In this document: in pieces, positions 41,744 through 50,924 of the stretch
How positions within the stretch are numbered: position 1 is the first letter of the stretch
Layout of the letters: every line of letters starts with the position of its first letter
Source: Lacrimispora xylanolytica
GTDB lineage: Bacteria; Bacillota; Clostridia; Lachnospirales; Lachnospiraceae
DNA length: 64,000 nt
Reading direction: 5' to 3'
NCBI RefSeq assembly: GCF_026723765.1
Contig: NZ_CP113524.1
Location: 1,473,001-1,537,000, forward strand
Made by a program: the position numbers and the translations under genes
Notes under the pieces: model-generated
Seen by the model: the letters and a program-made list of their open reading frames with translations, nothing else
Told to the model about the DNA's origin: nothing
The model's database searches: none

Positions 41744-44332
41744 TTAAGTCATATCATCTCGAAGTGCATCAATAATATTTTCCCTCTGGATTCGGCGAAT
41801 GGCATATAGCATTGTGACAAAAACGATAAATAATACGCTGATTACACTAATTGCCATACTACCCCATGGAAATACAAAAACGAAATTATCGATCTTTTCT
41901 ACAGAGACCAAACCTAGGTAAATCAGCCACGATATGATTCCTGCTATAGGAAGTCCGAATATCAGGGCTCTCATGCCATAGAAAACACATTCAAAATTCA
42001 TCATTTTATTAAAATCACGGTCCGACATCCCCACGGAGCGCAGCATAGCAAGTTCCCTTCGGCGAAGCCTGATATTTGTGGAAATGGTATTGAACACATT
42101 AGCAACTGCAATCAGGGAAATCATAATGACAAAAACATAGGTAAACACATCAATAACAAATGTTAAACTGCGGTACTGTTCAACAATTTCGTACACGTTA
42201 TATAAAGTATAAGGAGATGTAATTCCAGCATTCTGGATAATGGACTCCATTTCTGCTACTGTTTGAGTGTGATCTTTTGATAGAAAAGAGAGGCCTGTAA
42301 TGGAATGTATATCCGGGGCTTCAAATCTTTCTTTGAGAGAATAGGGAGCCACCACCATAAATACATATGAACTCTTTTGAGATTGCTGCTTTGGAGGAGG
42401 GTCCACAGGGTACGTATCGGTGAAGGTGACATTTATAGTTTGATCATGCTCCGAACTTGTTTTGTTGTCTCTTTCAGGAGAGACATGTAAGGTCATGGAA
42501 TGACTTGCAAATAGATCAAGTGGTTCCTTTGGCCCATCGTTCTGCTCCACTCGCTGTTTGGCAACTGCAATTAATTTTCCATTCTGCCCGGAATATTCTT
42601 CTGGAGGCAGCCCCAGTTTCTTAATAAAATGCAAATATTCACCGTCTTCAATAAATTGAATGTCCGTTGGAAATGAAATCGTTTCATCGGGAGTGGTAAC
42701 TCCTCTGTATTTCCGATACGAGTCAGATAATTCACTCTCTTTGACTGTGGAAGTATAGGAATAAACAGTCTGATAGGAGCTATCGTAAACACCGTCTGTG
42801 CTTTTTAGCTTGTCATAAAGCTGAAACATTTCACTGTCATCCATATTTTCAGCCGTTAAAAGGATATCATAATCAATGTCCATGATTAGCCGGTCTGAGA
42901 GCCGTTTTAAGGTGGTTCGAAAAGCACTTCCTGATACGAACAGAACCATGCTTAAAACAAGTGAGAGTACAATGCTGCGATAGCGTCTCTTGTTTCTTTT
43001 GAAATTTTTAAGTGCTAGTGTGCCTTCTAATCCGTACATACGCTGAGCGAGCAGAGAGGTTTTCACTGCTTTTGCTTCCGTTTTAATCTCGTTGGTTTGA
43101 CGAATGCTCTCCACAATGGGAGTATTTGCGGCTTTCCTGGCAGGGATATAGGCGGAAATCAGTATGGTGATCAAACTGACCACAGCTGCTGCTGCTATTG
43201 CTGACAAGGAGACAGACAAGCTTAATGGTACGGTACTGTAAAGGATGCTTTTAAATTTCTCTGCTACAATAGGAATCACAAGTCCAATACTACCTATGCC
43301 TGCAAGAATTCCAATGGGGATACCAACGATACCAATGCAAAGGCCTTCAAATAAAACTGAATTTCGCAACTGCTTTGCCGTTGCACCCACCGATGAGAGA
43401 ATACCGAACTGTTGCGTGCGTTCATTCAACGAGATATAGAAGGAATTATAAATTAAAAAAATCGAGCCTACCATAATGATAGCAACCAATATTGCGCCAA
43501 CCGTGTAAAGGAGAGCGTTAAAAAGCTTATTGTCCGAAACGCCCATGAAACGCAGAATATAATCATTGAAAACAAAATTCTGTGTTCCATTTATGTTGTT
43601 TGTGTATGCCTTAATCTGACGGGGGTTTTTAAGAGTGACAAACAGGCTGTAGCTACTTGCCGAATTCTTGGCATCATCTTTGGTGATCAGGGTGTAGCCC
43701 GGTGCGGAATGCTCCTCGAAACCTGGTCTTTCATAGATTCCCACCACGGTGTACATTTTTTCTGTGTTTGTCACAAGCGCTTCTTTTGCCTCACCCGGCT
43801 TCTCACCGGACCGAAAGGCATCGTGCTGGCCTAATCGTTTATTTCCATCCATTCGGTTTCCAATATCAAGTAACATGGTGTCGCCCACCTTGAATCTTAC
43901 TCCGGCCTTTGCAGCTACATGAGATGGTATGAGAATCTCGTTGCTGTTTTCTGGAAACTGGCCGGAGATCAGTCTTACAGGCAAAACATCGAAAGTTTTG
44001 TTGTTGAATCCTGCAATAAAGAGATATGGCTTGTCGGGACTTTTACTGCCGTCAAGCGTTGCATAGCCTATGTTTGTGAACTCTGCTGTATCTGAAACGT
44101 AATTGTTATTTTTCTGCGCTTCTACAAAAGAGGACGTAACATCTAAAAGTTCGATGTGCCAACCACCGTATTTCGCGATAGAGCTCTTGATCAAGTAATT
44201 TAGCAGGGAAGTGCCAAAGGTAGCAATTGCTGTAATCATAGCGGTGGATAGAACCACCCCTATGATTGTCACGATAGTTCGTGTCCGGCTTTTTTTCATA
44301 CTTTGCAGAGTGACCTTGTTAAATATATTCAT
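41744..44332 (-). CDS. FtsX-like ABC transporter permease
   Basis: 862 aa with two FtsX domains: membrane segments near residues 17-40, 275-300, 325-350, 370-400, 455-480, 745-770, 795-815 and 830-852, and two large extracellular loops. LNERTQQFGILSSVGAT and LRRRELAMLRSVGMSDRDF are the coupling-helix signatures. It overlaps the ATPase gene by four bases. In this operon type the transporter removes or senses cationic or cyclic peptides, or drives mechanotransmission. Confidence 0.9.
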   Translation of the reverse strand: MNIFNKVTLQSMKKSRTRTIVTIIGVVLSTAMITAIATFGTSLLNYLIKSSIAKYGGWHIELLDVTSSFVEAQKNNNYVSDTAEFTNIGYATLDGSKSPDKPYLFIAGFNNKTFDVLPVRLISGQFPENSNEILIPSHVAAKAGVRFKVGDTMLLDIGNRMDGNKRLGQHDAFRSGEKPGEAKEALVTNTEKMYTVVGIYERPGFEEHSAPGYTLITKDDAKNSASSYSLFVTLKNPRQIKAYTNNINGTQNFVFNDYILRFMGVSDNKLFNALLYTVGAILVAIIMVGSIFLIYNSFYISLNERTQQFGILSSVGATAKQLRNSVLFEGLCIGIVGIPIGILAGIGSIGLVIPIVAEKFKSILYSTVPLSLSVSLSAIAAAAVVSLITILISAYIPARKAANTPIVESIRQTNEIKTEAKAVKTSLLAQRMYGLEGTLALKNFKRNKRRYRSIVLSLVLSMVLFVSGSAFRTTLKRLSDRLIMDIDYDILLTAENMDDSEMFQLYDKLKSTDGVYDSSYQTVYSYTSTVKESELSDSYRKYRGVTTPDETISFPTDIQFIEDGEYLHFIKKLGLPPEEYSGQNGKLIAVAKQRVEQNDGPKEPLDLFASHSMTLHVSPERDNKTSSEHDQTINVTFTDTYPVDPPPKQQSQKSSYVFMVVAPYSLKERFEAPDIHSITGLSFLSKDHTQTVAEMESIIQNAGITSPYTLYNVYEIVEQYRSLTFVIDVFTYVFVIMISLIAVANVFNTISTNIRLRRRELAMLRSVGMSDRDFNKMMNFECVFYGMRALIFGLPIAGIISWLIYLGLVSVEKIDNFVFVFPWGSMAISVISVLFIVFVTMLYAIRRIQRENIIDALRDDMT

Positions 44333-45015
44333 AACCGTACCAACCTCTCATCCCGTGTGACTTTGCCGTCAGAAATTCCAATGATGCGGTCTGCCTGTAA
44401 AGCGATATTCTCATCATGGGTGACGAGTAGAAGGGTTTGCCCATATTTCTTATTGCTTTCTTTCAAAAGCTTAATTATCTCGTGTCCATTACGACTGTCT
44501 AAGCTTCCCGTAGGCTCATCAGCGAGCATGACAGCAGGGGCGTTCATTAACGCTCGACCTATAGAAACACGCTGTTGCTGACCACCCGAAAGCTGATTGG
44601 GCAGATGATTCTTACGTTCTTCAAGACCGAGCATGTGTAGCAGGTCATTCAGCCGTTCATCATTGATCTCTCGTTTATCCATCAGGATGGGCAACGTGAT
44701 GTTTTCCACCACATTTAAAGTCGGAATGAGATTGTGGAACTGGTAAATCAGTCCGACCTGCCGCCTTCGGAAAATGGCCAGTTTTTCATTGCTTTGAGCG
44801 TACACATCCTGCCCTTCCAGATATACTTTTCCGCTTGAAGGTACATCCACGCCCCCAATCATATGTAGCAATGTAGATTTTCCTGAACCAGATGAGCCAA
44901 TGATTGCGGTAAACCCCCCTTTTTCAATTGTGAGTGAAACGTTGTCAAGGGCGGTAACCTGGTTTTCACCCTTTCCGTAGACTTTACTTAGATTTTCAAT
45001 CTTTAGAAACTCCAT
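44329..45015 (-). CDS. ABC transporter ATP-binding protein (LolD/MacB type)
   Basis: 228 aa with Walker A GSSGSGKST, signature LSGGQQQRVS and Walker B VMLADEPTGSLD, the form that pairs with FtsX-like permeases. The start lies 80 bases after the kinase stop, so it is likely one transcript with the two-component genes. Confidence 0.93.
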   Translation of the reverse strand: MEFLKIENLSKVYGKGENQVTALDNVSLTIEKGGFTAIIGSSGSGKSTLLHMIGGVDVPSSGKVYLEGQDVYAQSNEKLAIFRRRQVGLIYQFHNLIPTLNVVENITLPILMDKREINDERLNDLLHMLGLEERKNHLPNQLSGGQQQRVSIGRALMNAPAVMLADEPTGSLDSRNGHEIIKLLKESNKKYGQTLLLVTHDENIALQADRIIGISDGKVTRDERLVRL

Positions 45016-45095
45016 GAGTTGAGTCTCCTTTCATCTTTTACCACTATCTTAAAACCCGCAGCTTACATCCCCGTGACTTTTGAGTGAGAGATTCG

Positions 45096-46091
45096 TCACT
45101 TTGGAAAACGGATAGAAAAGACCGCCCCGCCATTTGAATGATTTTTGGCTGTGATAGAGCCACCCTGGTGGGAGACAATCATCTTACAGAGAGCCAACCC
45201 AATTCCGTAACCCGTTTCCTTTTGATTTTTCCCACGATAATATCGGTTAAAGAGGTGTGGTAGATCTTCTTTGTTAAAGCCTTTTCCGCTGTCATGAATT
45301 TCAATCTGGGCATGTAATGGGGTGTCCGCACAAATAATTTCAATCGTTCCGTTATCGCCTATACTTTCAATGGAATTTTTAAACAGGTTTTGAATGGCTT
45401 CAGAAAGCCAACTTAAATCTCCCCAGATCATCATTTCCTTAGGCGCATGTATTTGGAACTCTATGTTATGAAGTTCCATTGAAATCAGGAATGGGCGAAG
45501 GGCGTTTTTTAACAGGTTATTTATATTGATCGGTTCCCTTTGAAAAACGACAATCCCAGCGTCCAGGCGAGATAATTTCAGGAGAGATGTAATCAGCCAA
45601 TCCATGCGGATAAGCAATTCTTCTGTTTCCCGTACAAACGCTTTTTGTTGGTTTTCATCAGGATTATTGGCTAACAGTGAAAGAATGAGGTTTGCAGACG
45701 TGAGTGGGGTTCTAAGCTGATGGGCAATGTCGGCAAGTGAGTTGGCAAGATTTTCTTTTTCCTTTTTCAGTGCGTCGTTTTGTTCCCGAATACGCAGCAT
45801 CATTTTAGATATCTCACTTTGAAGAATGGATAACTCGCCTTCTTCAGTTTTGTTAATTGAAAGCTGGTCAGCGTTGTGAAGAAGAAGATCAATCTGTTCC
45901 GAGATTCTTGCAATGCTTTTATAACGTGCTCTTGTGTAAAGCCCAAACAATGTACCGAAAGTAATGGAAGAAGCAATTGCTAAAATTCCTGCAGCAGTAC
46001 TGAACCTAAAGCCAAGAAATACGTAAACGGTAGCGATAAAGAAGAAAAATATGATAAACTGACGAAATTCTCTATTTCGTAGCATACTCAT
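45096..46091 (-). CDS. Intramembrane-sensing type sensor histidine kinase
   Basis: 331 aa. Two membrane segments near residues 11-27 and 32-51 leave almost no outside loop, as in kinases that sense through a partner ABC transporter. The dimerisation motif DIAHQLRTPL gives H124, with N box NLFKNSIESI and ATP-lid motifs DSGKGF and TGYGIGLAL. ATG 46091 directly follows the GGGGG ribosome site, so ATG 46085 is an equally good start. It overlaps the regulator gene by up to 20 bases. Confidence 0.88.
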   Translation of the reverse strand: MSMLRNREFRQFIIFFFFIATVYVFLGFRFSTAAGILAIASSITFGTLFGLYTRARYKSIARISEQIDLLLHNADQLSINKTEEGELSILQSEISKMMLRIREQNDALKKEKENLANSLADIAHQLRTPLTSANLILSLLANNPDENQQKAFVRETEELLIRMDWLITSLLKLSRLDAGIVVFQREPININNLLKNALRPFLISMELHNIEFQIHAPKEMMIWGDLSWLSEAIQNLFKNSIESIGDNGTIEIICADTPLHAQIEIHDSGKGFNKEDLPHLFNRYYRGKNQKETGYGIGLALCKMIVSHQGGSITAKNHSNGGAVFSIRFPK

Positions 46092-46758
46092 CCCCCAATC
46101 GATAACCCATACCGCGAACCGTGAGAATTATTTGAGGGTTTGCTGGATCTTTTTCTATCTTCTCTCGTAGACGTTTTATATAAACGGTCAATGTATTGTC
46201 ATGGACAAACTCACCAGCTGCATCCCACAATTCATCTAGGAGTCGGCTTCTTGTAATAATACTTTTAGGATTGCTGATGAACACCAGCAGCAAACGGTAT
46301 TCTAAGGCGGAAAGAAAAACCTCATTCCCCTTTTTTTTCACAACGCCGCTTGCCGTATCCACATGTAGCTCTTGTATCTCAAAATCTGTTCCCAACCGCT
46401 CGTTTTTCCGCAAAGCAGTTGCAATCCTTGCAATTAGTTCACGTGGACGAAATGGTTTGGTGATATAATCGTCAGCCCCCATGTTAAGACCAGTAACAAC
46501 ACTTGCCTCATCTCCGGATGCAGTAAGAAATATAACGGGAATATTCTGTATTTCTTTAACCTCTGTGCAAACCGTAAAGCCATTACCGTCTGGCAGTGAA
46601 ATATCAATTAAAGCCAAGTCAAATTTATTATCGCTAATAATAGCAAGGGCCTCATTTCGCGTAGGGGCATGAGTGACTGTAAATCCTTCCGAACGAAGCA
46701 AGAGTGTTAGATTTTTGGCGATTGCGTTATCATCCTCAACTAAAAAAATTCGTTTCAT
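46072..46758 (-). CDS. OmpR/PhoB-family response regulator
   Basis: 228 aa. The receiver has EDD, phosphoacceptor D52 in LIDISLPDG and the conserved Lys in DYITKPF. The winged-helix DNA-binding domain includes TRSRLLDELWD and YIKRLREKIEKDP. First gene of the minus-strand operon of regulator, kinase, ATPase and permease; it probably switches on the transporter when peptide is sensed. Confidence 0.92.
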   Translation of the reverse strand: MKRIFLVEDDNAIAKNLTLLLRSEGFTVTHAPTRNEALAIISDNKFDLALIDISLPDGNGFTVCTEVKEIQNIPVIFLTASGDEASVVTGLNMGADDYITKPFRPRELIARIATALRKNERLGTDFEIQELHVDTASGVVKKKGNEVFLSALEYRLLLVFISNPKSIITRSRLLDELWDAAGEFVHDNTLTVYIKRLREKIEKDPANPQIILTVRGMGYRLGDEYATK

Positions 46759-46914
46759 TCCTGTTTTCCTCCCCTAACGTTATCCCTTAGCTGCCATTTT
46801 GTTTTATCCATCTTCTTCGCAGTTAAATTTGTTACGATATCATTCAAATGAAACACCTCCATAAGACCATTGTATTTCTTTTAACAGAAAATTACAAGTT
46901 TTGTCTTTTGTGTA

Positions 46915-47799
46915 TCACCAATTCACATTCTTGCATATGTCTAAAAATGCCTCCAGTGAGGGAGAGAGCCATTTGTCTCTGTGATGAACCACCTGAACGT
47001 ATAGTTCTAATTTTTTTCCTTTCCAGTCAAGAATGGAAAGCTTACCTGATTCCAGTTCCTGTCGAACGGCGTATAACGGTAAGACTGCAACTCCAAAGCC
47101 AAGTATGGCAAATTGCTTTAAATCGGAAATACTTGCTGTTTTCAGCATAATTCTATATGATTCATTTGCTTCTTCCATGACGGCCTGGAAAATATTCTTC
47201 CAGCAACTGCTGTGGGAAACCAAAAGCATGGGCTGGTCAGATACGTCATGGGGAAGTATATGTTTTACGTCTATTAGAGGGTGATTTGGGGAAACAAAAA
47301 AGCCCAAAATTTCTTCCTCGCAGATTTTAACCGTAAGCTCTGGAACATTCCAGAGTTTGTCCAATAGGACTGCCACATCAATCTGGTTTTCGTTCAGCCA
47401 CAATTCCAATTCATCTGTGGAACCGATTTTAATATGAAATTCCACCTCTGGAAACTGTCTGCGATATTCTTCTAACAGCTTCGGTAATTTCACAGAGCAA
47501 ACCGATTCATTTACCCCTATGGTCAGTATTCCATGTGGAGAATTAGAATGAGAGAGTGAGCCTTTTGCCTTTTCCCATGAAAAAAGCAGCTGTCTTGCGT
47601 CAGTCAAAAAATGTTCTCCTTCTGGAGTGAGAGAAACCTTTTTGCCTAATCGGTCAAATAATCTCACACCCAACTCTTTCTCCAAAAGCTGAATTTGAGA
47701 GGTAATTGTTGATTGGGCATAACCAAGCTGTTCCGCCGCCTTTGTGAAGTTATGAAGGGAGGCTACTGTTACAAATGCTTTCAGTAAACGTACGTCCAT
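46915..47799 (-). CDS. LysR-family transcriptional regulator
   Basis: 294 aa with the N-terminal helix-turn-helix (LLKAFVTVASLHNFTKAAEQLGYAQSTITSQIQ) and a substrate-binding domain (GILTIGVNESVCSVKLPKLL). The codon at 47799 has AAAGGA eight bases upstream, so I prefer it to the start at 47850. It diverges from the reductase gene at 47970, which it probably controls. Confidence 0.9.
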   Translation of the reverse strand: MDVRLLKAFVTVASLHNFTKAAEQLGYAQSTITSQIQLLEKELGVRLFDRLGKKVSLTPEGEHFLTDARQLLFSWEKAKGSLSHSNSPHGILTIGVNESVCSVKLPKLLEEYRRQFPEVEFHIKIGSTDELELWLNENQIDVAVLLDKLWNVPELTVKICEEEILGFFVSPNHPLIDVKHILPHDVSDQPMLLVSHSSCWKNIFQAVMEEANESYRIMLKTASISDLKQFAILGFGVAVLPLYAVRQELESGKLSILDWKGKKLELYVQVVHHRDKWLSPSLEAFLDICKNVNW

Positions 47800-47969
47800 G
47801 CTCATAATCCTTTCATCGAATATATTGATAATAATAATAGAAACAATCAATTTTACTGATTAAAAAAATCATGTTAGTATGATACCACAGTTGGGAGGTA
47901 AAAAGCAACGCTGCTTTAACTGTTGAACTTTACAGCGTCTCATATCTTGAAAAAAGGGGGAAATTAATC

Positions 47970-48512
47970 ATGGCAAAACGAATTGTTTTACTGAATGGAA
48001 GCCCAAGAAAAAATGGGAATACAGAACTTTTAGCAAATGCATTTATAAAGGGAGCTAAGGATAGTGGAAATACTGTAACCAGTTTTCATGTAGGAAGAAT
48101 GAAAATCAGTGGTTGTATGGATTGTAAATATTGCCATTCTCATCCTGGGGAATGTGTGCAAAAAGATGACATGCAAGAAATTTACAATGCTTTATACCGC
48201 GCGGATATACTGGTGTTTGCAAGTCCGGTTTATTGGTTTGGAATGACAGCTCATATAAAGTCAGCCATTGACAGAATGTATGCTGCGTCCTACAAAGAAA
48301 TGCCCATCACATCTACCGCACTGCTGGCTGTTTATGAAGATACAAATACCGACACAATAAAACCAACGATCAGTCAATATAAAGCCATGATACAATACTT
48401 AGGGTGGAAGGACTGTGGAATTATTACTCAATCAGAGGTTTTGAATAAGGGGGATATCGAAGGAAAACAGAGTTTAACAGATGCAGAAAATTTGGGAAAG
48501 AGTATACAGTAA
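47970..48512 (+). CDS. NADPH-dependent FMN reductase / iron-sulfur flavoprotein family
   Basis: 180 aa with the FMN-binding phosphate loop NGSPRKNGNT and SPVYWFGMTAHIKSAIDR. The CMDCKYCHSHPGEC region resembles the Cys-rich loop of this flavoprotein group. It probably reduces quinones or other small acceptors. The start follows GGGGGAAA. Divergent from the LysR gene with 170 bases between. Confidence 0.88.
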   Translation: MAKRIVLLNGSPRKNGNTELLANAFIKGAKDSGNTVTSFHVGRMKISGCMDCKYCHSHPGECVQKDDMQEIYNALYRADILVFASPVYWFGMTAHIKSAIDRMYAASYKEMPITSTALLAVYEDTNTDTIKPTISQYKAMIQYLGWKDCGIITQSEVLNKGDIEGKQSLTDAENLGKSIQ

Positions 48513-48685
48513 AGAATACTATCGTCCGATATAGAATATATGATAATCGAGGTTACCATGAAAGCATATCGGGACTTAAGTTCCCCTGTGGAACTATTGA
48601 TAAAATAGAGTTGCTTTAAAGCCGTATAGTATCCTCATATATCCATAATAATAGTTTAAGAAATGCGAAGGCAGGAGGATTACTT

Positions 48686-49468
48686 ATGAATCACGAAATT
48701 GATTATGAGATTATCGGTCATGAAATGCAGGTAGCTGAGATTGAGCTGGACCCAGGAGAGAGTGTAGTTGCAGAAGCTGGTGCCATGATGTATATGGATG
48801 AGGGGATTTCCCTGGATACGATTTTCGGAGATGGCTCAGATAAGAGCAGTTCAAACGGGTTGATGGGGAAGCTCATGGGAGCAGGAAAACGTCTTTTGAC
48901 CGGGGAAAGCCTGTTTATGACGCTGTTTACCAATCAGGGCTATGGAAAGCAGAGGGTCGCATTTGCTGCTCCATATCCAGGCAAAATTATCCCCATGGAT
49001 TTATCTGAATATGGCAATGAGCTGATCTGCCAAAAGGATTGTTTTCTATGCGCCGCCAAAGGCGTTTCCATTGGAATAGAATTAACGAAAAAGCTGGGGG
49101 CCGGTTTTTTTGGAGGAGAAGGCTTTATTTTGCAAAAGCTGGAAGGCGATGGTATGGCTTTCGTTCATTCTGGCGGCACCGTGATACAGCGTCAGTTAGC
49201 CCCAAGAGAAAGACTTCGGATTGATACTGGCTGCCTGGTGGCCTTTACAAAAGATGTCACCTACGATATTCAGATGGTAAAAGGCGTGAGATCTGCTTTG
49301 TTTGGCGGAGAAGGATTGTTTTATGCAGTGCTTTCCGGACCTGGAACGGTGTGGATTCAGTCTCTGCCATTTAACCGGCTGGCAGCTCGTGTTGTCCAGT
49401 CCATGCCTTCCCAAGGGGAGGAAAGCTCTCTTGGCGGAAGCATTGGGAATTTCTTAAGCGGACGATAA
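48686..49468 (+). CDS. AIM24 / TIGR00266 family protein
   Basis: 260 aa of the AIM24-like family of unclear role. [42 protein letters not shown] and [22 protein letters not shown] form the conserved glycine-rich beta structure. A strong GGCAGGAGG site lies upstream. Confidence 0.9.
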   Translation: MNHEIDYEIIGHEMQVAEIELDPGESVVAEAGAMMYMDEGISLDTIFGDGSDKSSSNGLMGKLMGAGKRLLTGESLFMTLFTNQGYGKQRVAFAAPYPGKIIPMDLSEYGNELICQKDCFLCAAKGVSIGIELTKKLGAGFFGGEGFILQKLEGDGMAFVHSGGTVIQRQLAPRERLRIDTGCLVAFTKDVTYDIQMVKGVRSALFGGEGLFYAVLSGPGTVWIQSLPFNRLAARVVQSMPSQGEESSLGGSIGNFLSGR

Positions 49469-49493
49469 GCAAAATGTATATGATTTTTTTATG

Positions 49494-49527
49494 GTTCGGT
49501 ACAGGTTTTTTCTGTACCGGACTTTTT
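49494..49527 (+). terminator. Rho-independent terminator after the AIM24-like gene
   Basis: GTTCGGTACAG (49494-49504) pairs with CTGTACCGGAC (49512-49522; one G-T pair), followed by TTTTT. Confidence 0.85.
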
Positions 49528-49614
49528 ATATGGTCGGTAAAAAAGCATAAGACTTTTAATAGTTCTGTTAAATTATGGATAATTGATACTTGCTGATGAG
49601 ATATACACATGTTA

Positions 49615-49650
49615 AAATGAGAGTGAAAATTTTATGTTTCATTCTCATTT
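49615..49650. promoter_or_regulatory. Inverted repeat upstream of the flavodoxin gene, possible operator
   Basis: AAATGAGAGTGAAA (49615-49628) and TTTCATTCTCATTT (49637-49650) form a 14-bp inverted repeat with one G-T position. The TGAGAATGAAA form is loosely like a Fur box, and flavodoxins are often iron-regulated; this link is a guess. The rest of the 49528-49763 gap shows no gene. Confidence 0.4.
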
Positions 49651-49763
49651 ACAAGTTTATCAACAAGACAATTCATAAAAACTCACATCATGACGAAGTA
49701 ATCTAAGTTATAAATCCTACAGTACGAAACCAAAGGCAAATATTAAATATGGAGGTTTTAATT

Positions 49764-50234
49764 ATGAGTACATTAATTGCATATGCAAGTAAATACGGAT
49801 TTACAAAAACATGTGCCGAGCATCTGGCTAGAACGCTTGGTGATCAGGTGGAACTTTGTGATTTAAGCAGCAGTCAACCGGATCTTAAAAAATATGATAA
49901 GGTCATTATTGGTGGTTCTGTTTATGCGGGGAAAATCAGAAAGCCCGTGACGCGCTTTTGTTTGGAGAATTTAAAAGACCTTACAGAGAAAAGGTTAGGG
50001 CTTTTTATCTGTGGAATGGCAAAGGAGGAAGATGCAAAGAAGCAGCTTGAGGCCTCCTTTCCAAGGGAGCTGTTGTCTGTTGCGGCCGCCAAAGAATCAT
50101 TGGGCGGGGAATGCAATTATGATAAGATGAATTTCCTGGAGAAATTTATCATGAAAAAGATAACCGGCTCCAGTCAAAGCCAGAGACATATGGCGGAAGA
50201 TAATATAACACGTCTGGCCAGTCAGATGAAGTAA
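49764..50234 (+). CDS. Flavodoxin-domain protein
   Basis: 156 aa. LIAYASKYGFTKTCAEHLA is the FMN phosphate loop of the flavodoxin_5 (HemG-like) group; IIGGSVYAGKIRKPV and FICGMA follow. Such proteins move electrons or oxidise protoporphyrinogen. ATG 49764 lies eight bases after GGAGG; the ATG at 49749 overlaps that site. Confidence 0.88.
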   Translation: MSTLIAYASKYGFTKTCAEHLARTLGDQVELCDLSSSQPDLKKYDKVIIGGSVYAGKIRKPVTRFCLENLKDLTEKRLGLFICGMAKEEDAKKQLEASFPRELLSVAAAKESLGGECNYDKMNFLEKFIMKKITGSSQSQRHMAEDNITRLASQMK

Positions 50235-50312
50235 ATGAATGACATTTTTGCAGATTTCATTCCTGTTTAGGCGGAACAGTTTCATTTTTGTAAACATGAG
50301 GAGGAAGAGGGA

Positions 50313-50762
50313 ATGAAAATATACGTGGATGCGGATGCCTGTCCTGTGGTCGGTATTGTTGAAAGAGCAGCAAGGGATCATAAGATAGAAGTTTGTCTGC
50401 TGTGTGATACCAATCATGTACTGCAGTCTGACTATAGTGAGATAAAGATCATCGGGGCAGGAGCGGATGCCGTGGACTTTGCACTGATAAACCTTTGCAG
50501 GGCTGGTGATATTGTGGTAACACAGGATTATGGTGTGGCGGCAATGGCGCTTGGAAAGAATGCTTATGCCATTCATCAGTCTGGAAGATGGTTTACCAAT
50601 GATAATATCGACCAGCTATTAATGGAACGGCATGTGGCAAAAGCGGCAAGAAGGGCAAAATCAAAGCATCATATAAGCGGTCCAAGAAAAAGAACGCAGG
50701 AAGACGATAAACATTTTGAGGAATCGTTCCGTAGGTTAATTGCCTATGCAGTGGAATCATAA
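50313..50762 (+). CDS. YaiI/YqxD (DUF188) family protein
   Basis: 149 aa. The start IYVDADACPVV, the TQDYGVAA core and HISGPRKRTQEDD near the end match the YaiI/YqxD family, a PIN-like fold of unknown role. AGGAGG-type site before ATG 50313. Confidence 0.93.
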   Translation: MKIYVDADACPVVGIVERAARDHKIEVCLLCDTNHVLQSDYSEIKIIGAGADAVDFALINLCRAGDIVVTQDYGVAAMALGKNAYAIHQSGRWFTNDNIDQLLMERHVAKAARRAKSKHHISGPRKRTQEDDKHFEESFRRLIAYAVES

Positions 50763-50924
50763 GGCGTCATCAAACAAGCTTTAGAATCTCAAAATGTAAT
50801 TGGGTATCATGGCTGAAAGAAATAATATATTTGAAATGGTATCACATTGTTACAGTTATTCCGCCATTTTAAGGGGAATGGTTTTTGGTTTCTGAAACAT
50901 ATTATAATGAGGGGGAAATTAGGG

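Noticed and set aside
41744-46758. The minus-strand regulator/kinase/ABC operon as a BceRSAB bacitracin system
   Set aside because: The permease is 862 aa with two FtsX domains and two big loops, not the BceB layout, so I kept the general label.
48541-48685. Small hairpins (GTTCC-CCTGT-GGAAC near 48590) before the AIM24-like gene as a riboswitch
   Set aside because: Stems of five base pairs only and no known riboswitch consensus.
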